A DNA stretch of 64,000 nt from Massilia sp. METH4 (GTDB taxonomy: Bacteria; Pseudomonadota; Gammaproteobacteria; Burkholderiales; Burkholderiaceae_D): NCBI RefSeq assembly GCF_037094685.1, contig NZ_CP146614.1:2852001-2916000 (forward strand), in the 5' to 3' direction. Numbering within the stretch: the stretch's first letter is position 1; every line of letters begins with the position of its first letter. This document shows, one piece after another, positions 16,123 to 23,050 of this stretch. Position numbers and translations under genes: made by a program. A model generated the notes under the pieces. The model was not told where the DNA came from. It did not search any database and worked only from the letters and a program-made list of their open reading frames with translations.

Positions 16123-16863
16123 TTAATCCAGACTTATTCCCAGCGCGGCCGCCATGCGCCGTCGGCCTTGCGGCGAAGCGGCAAGCGCGCGGCTGTCCAG
16201 GTCTTGCTCGACCCAGCCCTTTTGCAAGGCCAGCCGCAGCAGCGCCGCGCCCAGCGCGCCGCCCAGGTGGGGCCGCCGTTCGCTCCAGTCCAGGCAGGGG
16301 CAGGCAAAGCGGCGGCGCTGCGCGCGCAGCGCGGCAAGGTCGAGCCCCAGCGCGGCGAAGCGGTGTTCGCCTTCGCCCGTCAATGCGTACCCGTCGCCGG
16401 CCTGCGCAAGCCAGCCGGCCCCGATGAAATGCTCGTGGAGGGTGACGGCGAGGGCGCCCGCCATGTGGTCGTAGCAGGTGCGCGCCGCGCGCAGGCGGCT
16501 CGGCGTGGCCGGCACGAAGGGCGCGCGCTGCACACCGGCCACGACGAGCAGCGCTTCCAGCGCGGCGGCCACGTCGCCGCCGGCCAGGCTGTAGTAGCGG
16601 TGCCGGCCCTGCGCGAGTTGCCGCAGCAGGCCGTCTTCCTGCAGGCGGGCCAGGTGCGCGCTGGCGGTCGACGGACTCACGCCGCCGACGACGGACAGCT
16701 CGGTGCTGGTGCGCGCGTGACCGTCCAGCAGGCTGCACAACATGCGCGCGCGGGCCGGTTCGGCGATGGCGGCGGCGATGCGGGCCAGCCTGCCGTCGGC
16801 ATCGGCTGGCGTATCCGCCGAAGCTGCATCCGTTGAAGCCGCATTCCCTGAAGCTGCATCCAT
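16123..16863 (-). CDS. ArsR-family transcriptional regulator
   Basis: This 246-residue repressor has its winged helix at residues about 25-100 (EPARARMLCSLLDG, SPSTASAHLARLQEDGLL, GRHRYYSL) and a C-terminal domain with RRFACPCLDWSERRPHLGGALGAALL. That C-terminal form occurs in larger ArsR proteins not known to bind metal in the classical way. The first 20 residues are Ala/Ser/Asp-rich, encoded by a 15-bp repeat present three times. GGAGG precedes the ATG. It is divergent from the P450 gene with 74 bp between, so it probably controls that gene and itself. Confidence 0.88.
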   Translation of the reverse strand: MDAASGNAASTDAASADTPADADGRLARIAAAIAEPARARMLCSLLDGHARTSTELSVVGGVSPSTASAHLARLQEDGLLRQLAQGRHRYYSLAGGDVAAALEALLVVAGVQRAPFVPATPSRLRAARTCYDHMAGALAVTLHEHFIGAGWLAQAGDGYALTGEGEHRFAALGLDLAALRAQRRRFACPCLDWSERRPHLGGALGAALLRLALQKGWVEQDLDSRALAASPQGRRRMAAALGISLD

Positions 16864-16897
16864 GGTTCGTCCTCCATCGAAGTGTTGAAGCGCGCTT

Positions 16898-16911
16898 TGC
16901 AGAATACTGCA
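16898..16911. promoter_or_regulatory. Candidate ArsR operator
   Basis: TGCAG-AATA-CTGCA is a perfect 5-4-5 inverted repeat in the 74-bp gap between the divergent ArsR and P450 genes. CATCGAA occurs on both sides (16875 and 16910 areas). Position and symmetry suit an operator, but the link is inference. Confidence 0.4.
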
Positions 16912-16937
16912 TCGAACCCCTCACGCAAAGGAGCAGC

Positions 16938-17993
16938 ATGCACACCGATCACTGGCCCGCCGACGCGGTGGCCGCCGTCACGCACGACGATCCCTATCCT
17001 TACTATGCGGCGCTGGCGGCGCAGCGCGCACCCCGGCACGATGAACGGCTGCGGCTGTGGATCGTGGCCCATCCCGCCACGGTGCGCGACGTGCTGGCGC
17101 ACCCGGACTGCCGCGTGCGGCCGGTGCATGAACCGGTTCCGGTGGCGCTTGCCGGTCCCGCAGGGCACTTGTTCGGCGCCCTCGTGCGGATGAACGATGG
17201 CGAGCGGCACGCAGCGCCGAAGGCGGCGTTGCAACAGGCGCTTGCCGCGTTGCCGCCGGCGCGCGTGTCGGAGCGTGCGGCCTCGGTCGCGGCACGGCTG
17301 GCAGCCGCCGTTCGCGACGCCGCCACGCTGAATGCCTTTGCCAGCGGCGTTCCGATGCAGTCGGTCGCCAGCCTGCTGGGCTTCGCGGACGAAGCGTTGC
17401 CCCAGGTGGCGGCACTGGTTGCACGCTACGTGGCATGCCTGTCGCCGCTGGCTTCCCCGGGCGAGATCGCGCAGGCGCACGAGGCGGCCGATGCGCTGCG
17501 GGACGCCCTGCGCGGCCTCGTGCGGCAGGCACCGGAGCGGGGCTTGCTTGCCGACGTCGTGGCGGCCGCGTGGCCGGACGAGCACACGCTGCTGGCCAAC
17601 CTGGCCGGCCTCATGACTCAGACGTTCGAAGCCACGGCGGGCCTGCTCGGCAATTGCATCGTGGCCCGGCTGCTCGGCGATGGGAGCGCGCCCGTGGGCC
17701 TGGTCGCCCGCGTGATGGAGCACGATCCGGCGATCCACAACACGCGTCGGTTCACGGCGGCGGAGATCGAAGTGGGCGGCACGCGCGTGCCGGCGGGACA
17801 GGTGCTGTTGCTGGTATTGGCCGGCACGGCCGGGTTCGGGCACGGCCGGCATGCCTGCCCGGGGCAGGCCATGGCGCAGTGCATCGTGACGGAGGCATTG
17901 GCCGCGTTGGGGCCGCTGCCGGGCGTCGGCTGGCGCTATCGGCCATCCGTGAATGCCCGCCTGCCCATTTTCATGAAGGAGAGTGAAGAATGA
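16938..17993 (+). CDS. Aberrant short cytochrome P450
   Basis: This 351-residue P450-like protein is about 50 residues shorter than usual bacterial P450s. The heme loop is good: F300-GHGRHA-C307-PG. The I-helix has FEAT (230-233) instead of the usual AGxET order. The K-helix ExxR is not found; the aligned stretch before HDPAIHNTRRF reads R258-V-M-E261, a charge swap. About 20-25 residues between the PAGQVLLLVLAG strand and the heme loop (normally ANRDP and the meander) are missing. It starts at ATG 16938 after AAAGGAG. It is coupled (ATGA) to the ABM protein, and may be a specialised or heme-binding non-oxygenase member. Confidence 0.8.
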   Translation: MHTDHWPADAVAAVTHDDPYPYYAALAAQRAPRHDERLRLWIVAHPATVRDVLAHPDCRVRPVHEPVPVALAGPAGHLFGALVRMNDGERHAAPKAALQQALAALPPARVSERAASVAARLAAAVRDAATLNAFASGVPMQSVASLLGFADEALPQVAALVARYVACLSPLASPGEIAQAHEAADALRDALRGLVRQAPERGLLADVVAAAWPDEHTLLANLAGLMTQTFEATAGLLGNCIVARLLGDGSAPVGLVARVMEHDPAIHNTRRFTAAEIEVGGTRVPAGQVLLLVLAGTAGFGHGRHACPGQAMAQCIVTEALAALGPLPGVGWRYRPSVNARLPIFMKESEE

Positions 17994-18334
17994 TTGCCGT
18001 GATCTTCGAAGTGATTCCCCATCCGGACCACAAGCAGGCTTATCTCGACCACGCCGCCGCGCTGCGCCCGCTGCTGGAAACGATCGACGGCTTCATCTCC
18101 GTCGAGCGCTTCCAGAGCCTGGCGAACCCGGGCAAGCTGCTGTCGCTGTCCATGTTCCGCGATGAAGCGGCGGTGCTGCAATGGCGCAGCCGCGAGGCGC
18201 ACCGCGCTGCCCAGCAGGCCGGGCGCGGCGGCCTGTTCGCGGATTACCGGTTGCGCGTGGCGACGGTGATCCGCGACTATGGCTTGCTCGATCGCGAGGA
18301 AGCGCCCGCCGACCTGCGGGCGCACAACGGTTGA
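17990..18334 (+). CDS. ABM-family (antibiotic biosynthesis monooxygenase) protein
   Basis: This 114-residue dimeric alpha-beta barrel protein of the ABM fold shows VIFEVIPHPDHKQAYLDHAAALRPLL, the DGFISVERFQSL strand and an SMFRDEAAVLQWR segment. Such small cofactor-free monooxygenases or heme-degrading relatives often work beside oxidative enzymes. Its ATG overlaps the P450 stop, so the two are made together. It is convergent with the TonB receptor gene, with an 8-bp gap. The heme-handling versus quinone-forming role cannot be told from sequence alone. Confidence 0.88.
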   Translation: MIAVIFEVIPHPDHKQAYLDHAAALRPLLETIDGFISVERFQSLANPGKLLSLSMFRDEAAVLQWRSREAHRAAQQAGRGGLFADYRLRVATVIRDYGLLDREEAPADLRAHNG

Positions 18335-18342
18335 GCGGGCGG

Positions 18343-20469
18343 TCAGTACTTCCAGTTCAGCGTCACGCTCGCATTGCGCGGCGCCGCGTAGTAGCTCTGG
18401 CTCCAGTACAGGCTCGTGAGGTACTTCTTGTCCGTCACGTTGTTGACGTTGACGGCGACAGAGAGCTGCTGGTTGATGTCGTAGCGGCCCATCAGGCCGA
18501 GCGTGGCGTAGGAAGGCTGGCGGATCACGACCCCGCCGCCTTCGTTGCGGTAGATATCGTCCTGCCAGTTGGCGGTGGCGCCCACGCGCAATTGCGGCAG
18601 GGACGGTAGCTGGTAGGTGGCGGAGAGGCGCAGCAGGCGGCGCGGCATATAGGTCTTGGCCGCGTTGCCCTGTTCGTCTTCCAGGTTCATCACCGTGAAG
18701 CCGGCGCTGGCCTGCAAGCCTTTCGCCAGCTCGCCGGACAGGTCCAATTCCACGCCCTTGGATTCCGCGTCGATGCCGCGATAGTAAGCCTTGGTGGCGT
18801 TCATGCCGGCCTGCTCGGCGGTGTTGAGCTGCTTCGTCTTGTAGACCGACGCGGCGGCGTTCAGCCTGCCGCCGAACCATTCGCCCTTGATGCCCGCTTC
18901 CGTGGTCTTGCCTTCGATCGGATCGAGCGTGACGCCGTTGAAGTCCGTCTCGCTCTGCGGGTTGAAGATTTCCGTGTAGCTCGTATAGGCGGTCAGCGAC
19001 GGCGTGAGGTCATACGTCAGGCCCACGTAGGGCGTCGTTTTCGACGCCGACTTGAAGCGCGTGACGCCGTAGGCGGTGCCGGTGCTGTCGGCCTTGGTGT
19101 GCGTGACGCCGGTGATCAGGTGCAGCGGGTCGGTGATCGAAAAGCGCGCCGCGACGTAGGCGGACTTGCGCTTGTCGACATAGGCGCTGCCATCCGTCGC
19201 GAAATCGAACGTCGGTTCCGGATAGGCGCCGGTCCACTGTTCGAGCGCCACCAGCGCGGTGTCGATGCCCTGGCCGTAGTGCGAGATATCGCCCAAGGTC
19301 GAGCGCGACCAGTTGGCGCCGAACGTGAGGTCGTGCTTGCGGCTACCCAGCGTGAACTGGCCGGTGGCGGAAGCGTCGACGAGGTTCTGCTTCAGGTCCG
19401 ATGCGTACAGCGACGGGTAGGCTCGCAAGCCCAGGCCCGTTTCGCGGACCGGCGTGCCGTAGGTGTAGAACAGCTTGCCGTTCGTTTCGGTGGTGGTGCG
19501 CGTGGCCGTCAGCTGCGCCTTCCAGCCGTTGCCGAGCTGGTGGACGAGTTCCGCGAACGTGCGCTGGTCGCTCACGTGGTTGCGCGTCCAGTCGGCGGCG
19601 GTCGAGTAACCGGTCGGCAGGTCGGTCGGCGTGTTGTCCGTGTAGTACAGCGGCAGCGCGCCCCACATGGCGCCCTTGGTATCGGTGATCTGGCTGGAGT
19701 GGCCGACGGTGAGCGTGGTGTCGTTCGTCAGCTTCGCTTCCACCACGCCATAGAACACCTTCTTTTCCTTCGAATAACGGTCGAGGTAAGAATCCCCATC
19801 CTCGTACGCGGCGACGACGCGGCCGGAGACCGTGCCGGCGTCGTTCAGGGCGCCGGAAATGTCGGCTTCCACGCGCTTCTTTTCCCAGGAGCCGAGCGTC
19901 ACATTGGCCGAGGCCTGGAACGGAATCGTCGGGCGCTTGCGGATGAAGTTCACGGTGGCCGACGGATTACCGGTGGCGGACGTCAGGCCGTTGGCGCCGC
20001 GCACCACGTCGATGCGGTCGTACAACACCGTGTCCATGTCGCCCATCACCAGGCCGAACACGAACGGGGTGCCGACGCCGTCGTACTGGAAGTTGGTGAT
20101 GTCGAAGCCGCGCGACGTGTAGTACGTGCGGTCGTTTTCCACGCGCTCGACGGAGACGCCGGTGACGGTTTCCAGCATGTCGTTGACGGAATCGAGCTGG
20201 AAGTCGTCCAGCTTGGCGCGCGTGACTACCGACACGGATTGCGGCGTCTCGCGCAGCGGCAGCTCGAGGCGGGCGGAGCCGGCGCTGGTTTTCGCCGTAT
20301 AGCTTTCCTGCGCGGCCGTGCCCTGCACGACCACCGTCTGCATCTGTTGCTCGGCTTCCTCGGGCGCCGGAGCGTCTGGAGCGGCATGGGCCGCGCCGCA
20401 GAGGAGGGCGGCGGCAAGGGCGGAGGGCGTGGGGCGCAGCGTGAAAGTGGACGGCAGCATGTTTGACAT
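18343..20469 (-). CDS. TonB-dependent siderophore receptor
   Basis: This 708-residue outer-membrane receptor has a signal peptide ending AAHA, a plug domain (ETPQSVSVVTRAKLDDF, GFDITNFQYDGVGTPF, VVRGANGLTSATGNPSATVNFIRKRP) and a 22-strand barrel ending NASVTLNWKY. The plug motifs and layout fit the FhuE/FoxA/FpvA ferric-siderophore class without an N-terminal signalling domain. The start at 20469 is preferred; longer in-frame starts read through the Fur box. Uptake needs TonB-ExbBD elsewhere. The Fur-controlled esterase at 11329 is a plausible partner. Confidence 0.93.
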   Translation of the reverse strand: MSNMLPSTFTLRPTPSALAAALLCGAAHAAPDAPAPEEAEQQMQTVVVQGTAAQESYTAKTSAGSARLELPLRETPQSVSVVTRAKLDDFQLDSVNDMLETVTGVSVERVENDRTYYTSRGFDITNFQYDGVGTPFVFGLVMGDMDTVLYDRIDVVRGANGLTSATGNPSATVNFIRKRPTIPFQASANVTLGSWEKKRVEADISGALNDAGTVSGRVVAAYEDGDSYLDRYSKEKKVFYGVVEAKLTNDTTLTVGHSSQITDTKGAMWGALPLYYTDNTPTDLPTGYSTAADWTRNHVSDQRTFAELVHQLGNGWKAQLTATRTTTETNGKLFYTYGTPVRETGLGLRAYPSLYASDLKQNLVDASATGQFTLGSRKHDLTFGANWSRSTLGDISHYGQGIDTALVALEQWTGAYPEPTFDFATDGSAYVDKRKSAYVAARFSITDPLHLITGVTHTKADSTGTAYGVTRFKSASKTTPYVGLTYDLTPSLTAYTSYTEIFNPQSETDFNGVTLDPIEGKTTEAGIKGEWFGGRLNAAASVYKTKQLNTAEQAGMNATKAYYRGIDAESKGVELDLSGELAKGLQASAGFTVMNLEDEQGNAAKTYMPRRLLRLSATYQLPSLPQLRVGATANWQDDIYRNEGGGVVIRQPSYATLGLMGRYDINQQLSVAVNVNNVTDKKYLTSLYWSQSYYAAPRNASVTLNWKY

Positions 20470-20478
20470 TGGAATTTG

Positions 20479-20497
20479 AATGAGAATGATTCGCATT
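20479..20497 (-). promoter_or_regulatory. Fur box upstream of TonB receptor
   Basis: AATGAGAATGATTCGCATT contains TGAGAAT-G-ATTCGCA, a 7-1-7 match to the Fur consensus with three mismatches. It lies 10 bp upstream of the receptor ATG on the same side. The esterase box at 12270-12286 shares TGAGAAT. Confidence 0.8.
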
Positions 20498-20574
20498 ATA
20501 TCCAATGTCAAGCCTGGGCCACCTATCCGGCCGCGCCGGATAGGTAAAAGCATGTTAAGAGCTGTGTCCTGCCG

Positions 20575-22320
20575 TTAATGCCCGCGCCGCTGCACCAGGG
20601 CGCTGCCGACACCGTGGCGGCGGCTCTCGCTAACGGCAGTCACCGTGCCGTCGGGATTGAACACGAGCGCATTGGCCGCGCCGATTTCCTCCGGCTTGTC
20701 GGACCAGCGCTGGCCGAACGGTTTGAGCGCCACGGCTTGCCCGCTGGCGGGAAAGCCCGGTTCCACGTCCGTGGCCGCGCCGTTGCGCTCGGAGAGACGG
20801 GGCGCGGCGACCGCCTGGTCCATCGGCATGCCCAGGTCGACGTGGTTGACGATCGTCTGCAAGACCGTAGTGATGATCGTGGCGCCGCCCGGGCTGCCGA
20901 TCGTGAAGGCGGGCTTGCCATCCTTCAGCGCGATGGTGGGTGCCATGCTGCTGCGCGGGCGCTTGCCCGCTTCCGGCACGTTCGGCGCCGGGCCCGTGAA
21001 GTCGAAGTCCGTCATCTCGTTATTGAGCAGGAAGCCGTAGCCGGGCACCACGATGCCGCTGCCACCCCACGACTCGATCGTGAAGGTGTAGGACACCACG
21101 TTGCCATCCTTGTCCGAGACGGTGAGGTGGGTCGTGTGCGCGCTTTCCTGCCGCAGCTTTGCCGACGCGGCGGGGCGCAGCGGCACGCTGGCATCCTGCT
21201 GGAACGGGTAAGGATCGCCGGCGGGGACGGGGCCGGCGGCGGCGCGGCGCATGTCGACCAGCTGGCGGCGCTGCGCCGCGTATTCCTTGCTGAGCAAGCC
21301 GGCCACGGGCGCGTCGATGTATTCCGGGTCGGCCAGGTAGGCGTTGCGGTCGGCGAAGGCGAGGCGGCTCGCTTCCAGGTACAGGTGCTCGGCTTGCGGC
21401 CGCGGCAGCGCCTTCAGGTCCCAGCCTTCGAGGATGTTCAAGGCTTCGAAGACGGTCACGCCGCCGCTGCTGGGCAGTGGCATGCCATACAGCTCGTAGC
21501 CGCGGTAGGTGGTGCGCACGGGCTGGCGGATGCGCGCTTCGTAGTTTGCCAGGTCGGCCAGGGTCATGGAGCCGCCGCGCGCGGAAACGCCGGGCGCGGT
21601 GGCGGGGCGGTTGACGGCATCCACGATCGCGCGCGCCATCGGGCCTTCGTAAAAGGCCTTCACACCGCCCTGGGCCAAGGTGCGATAGGCGCGCGCGAGG
21701 TCGGGGTTCTTCAGGCGCGCGCCGGCCGGCAGCGCCTTGCCATCCTTCAGGTACAGCGCGGCCGTGGCGGGGAAGCGGCGGAATTTTTCGGTGTTCTCGC
21801 CGACCAGGCGGGAAAAATTGTCGTTGACGGGGAAGCCCTTGCTGGCCACGTCGATCGCCGGCGCCAGCACCTGCTTGAAGGACATGGTGCCGTAGCGGCG
21901 CAGCGCCTCGTCCCAGCCGCGCACGGTGCCGGGCACGCCGACCGACTGGCCGCTGGCCACCACCGTCTCGAAATCCATCTCCTTGCCGTTGTCGAGGAAT
22001 ACGGCGGGGGTGAACGCGGCCGGTGCCGTTTCGCGGTGGTCGATCGTAATCACGCGTTTGTCCTTGGCCAGGTACACGACCATGAAGCCGCCCCCGCCGA
22101 TGCCGCAGCTGAACGGGTCCGTCACGCCCAAGGTGGCCGCCGCCGCCACGGCCGCGTCAACCGCGTTGCCACCCCGGTCCAGGATTGCCAGCGCCGATTG
22201 CGAAGCCTGTTCGCTGATCGTCGCCACCGCGCCGCCGGTTCCGGTGGCAACGGGCGTCTTGGCGATGGCGACCGTGCCGATGGCGGTCAGGATGATGGTG
22301 GCGACGAGGCGTGTGGTCAT
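20575..22320 (-). CDS. ggt: Gamma-glutamyltranspeptidase
   Basis: This 581-residue periplasmic enzyme cleaves gamma-glutamyl bonds of glutathione and related compounds. A signal peptide (to TVAIA) is followed by ISEQASQSALAILDRGGNAVDAAVA, the substrate-binding HRETAP, and the autoprocessing/nucleophile site SAHTTHLTVSD, where the second Thr is catalytic. Later NNEMTDFDF and GSPGGATIITT are typical. Its ATG overlaps the stop of an upstream lipoprotein gene as ATGA. The gene downstream is the Fur-regulated receptor, 105 bp away, probably a separate unit. Confidence 0.95.
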   Translation of the reverse strand: MTTRLVATIILTAIGTVAIAKTPVATGTGGAVATISEQASQSALAILDRGGNAVDAAVAAAATLGVTDPFSCGIGGGGFMVVYLAKDKRVITIDHRETAPAAFTPAVFLDNGKEMDFETVVASGQSVGVPGTVRGWDEALRRYGTMSFKQVLAPAIDVASKGFPVNDNFSRLVGENTEKFRRFPATAALYLKDGKALPAGARLKNPDLARAYRTLAQGGVKAFYEGPMARAIVDAVNRPATAPGVSARGGSMTLADLANYEARIRQPVRTTYRGYELYGMPLPSSGGVTVFEALNILEGWDLKALPRPQAEHLYLEASRLAFADRNAYLADPEYIDAPVAGLLSKEYAAQRRQLVDMRRAAAGPVPAGDPYPFQQDASVPLRPAASAKLRQESAHTTHLTVSDKDGNVVSYTFTIESWGGSGIVVPGYGFLLNNEMTDFDFTGPAPNVPEAGKRPRSSMAPTIALKDGKPAFTIGSPGGATIITTVLQTIVNHVDLGMPMDQAVAAPRLSERNGAATDVEPGFPASGQAVALKPFGQRWSDKPEEIGAANALVFNPDGTVTAVSESRRHGVGSALVQRRGH

Positions 22321-22775
22321 GTCTTGGCGGGCTGGGCGCGCTGTTGATTGATCGTTACCCGCAAGCTTACCTTATAGTCGGGCGCCGGCGCGTGCAGCGG
22401 CGGCGGTTCGGGCGGCTCCAGTTTTTCGAGGGCAAACGTCAGGCCATCCTGCGTGATGGCCGGCTGCGCGTTCGGCATGTTCTCGGCCAGCACGAAACTG
22501 CGCGTGCCGAGGCGGCTGGTCAGCGCGAAGGAATAGCTGATATAGCCTGCCCACACGCACACGGCGCCCTTGCGGCAGCGGCTGTCATTGATGCGCTCGA
22601 GCTTCAACGTGGTGCCGGGCGCCAGCATCACGCTCTCCCCCTGGCGCAGCGCATAGCTGGCGCTGGTCTTGCGGGGCTTGTCGTTGTTTTCCGCCTGCGT
22701 GCTGTCGATCGAGCACGCGGCCACGACGCCGGCCGTCAGAAGACAGCCGATCGTTCCGATGAGCCTGGCTTGCAT
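22317..22775 (-). CDS. Small lipoprotein of unknown function
   Basis: This 152-residue protein starts MQARLIGTIGCLLTAGVVAAC, a clear lipoprotein signal with its Cys at about residue 21. A conserved-looking core reads NDSRCRKGAVCVWAGYISYSF, with two Cys flanking a short loop, and a beta-rich end. I recall this RxxDSRC...CVWAG pattern from uncharacterised lipoproteins but know no function. TGGAGGAG precedes the ATG at 22775; an earlier ATG six codons upstream lacks this spacing. It is coupled to ggt. Confidence 0.75.
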   Translation of the reverse strand: MQARLIGTIGCLLTAGVVAACSIDSTQAENNDKPRKTSASYALRQGESVMLAPGTTLKLERINDSRCRKGAVCVWAGYISYSFALTSRLGTRSFVLAENMPNAQPAITQDGLTFALEKLEPPEPPPLHAPAPDYKVSLRVTINQQRAQPAKT

Positions 22776-22891
22776 AACTCCTCCATGCGGCAAAGGCTGA
22801 AGGGCGATGTTATCAATATGCTACGAATGCTGGCGCACTGCTGAGCAGTAGATGCCAGGAAATCAACCATTCGGGAAATAAAGTTGCCAAG

Positions 22892-22992
22892 AAAATGGGG
22901 ACAGACCCCATTTTCCAAGCAATGTTTCCTCAAAGATGGGACAGATCCCATCTACACGGCAATCTTTCCTGGAATATGGGGTACGTCCCCAT
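22892..22992. repeat. Three REP-like palindromes (GGGGACAGACCCC type)
   Basis: ATGGGGACAGACCCCAT (22895-22911), GATGGGACAGATCCCATC (22935-22952) and ATGGGGTACGTCCCCAT (22976-22992) repeat about every 40 bp. AATGTTTCCT or AATCTTTCCT lies in the gaps. Each copy has compensatory changes that keep the stem. The array lies in the 275-bp gap between the lipoprotein start and the histidine kinase end. Confidence 0.75.
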
Positions 22993-23050
22993 TTTTCTTT
23001 TGGCGAAACGTTGCCGGCGAGAAGGCGCTGTGGTACTGACATTGCCTCCG

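Noticed and set aside
20578..22347. 589-residue plus-strand frame opposite ggt
   Set aside because: Antisense shadow of a high-GC gene; ggt on the other strand has all catalytic motifs.
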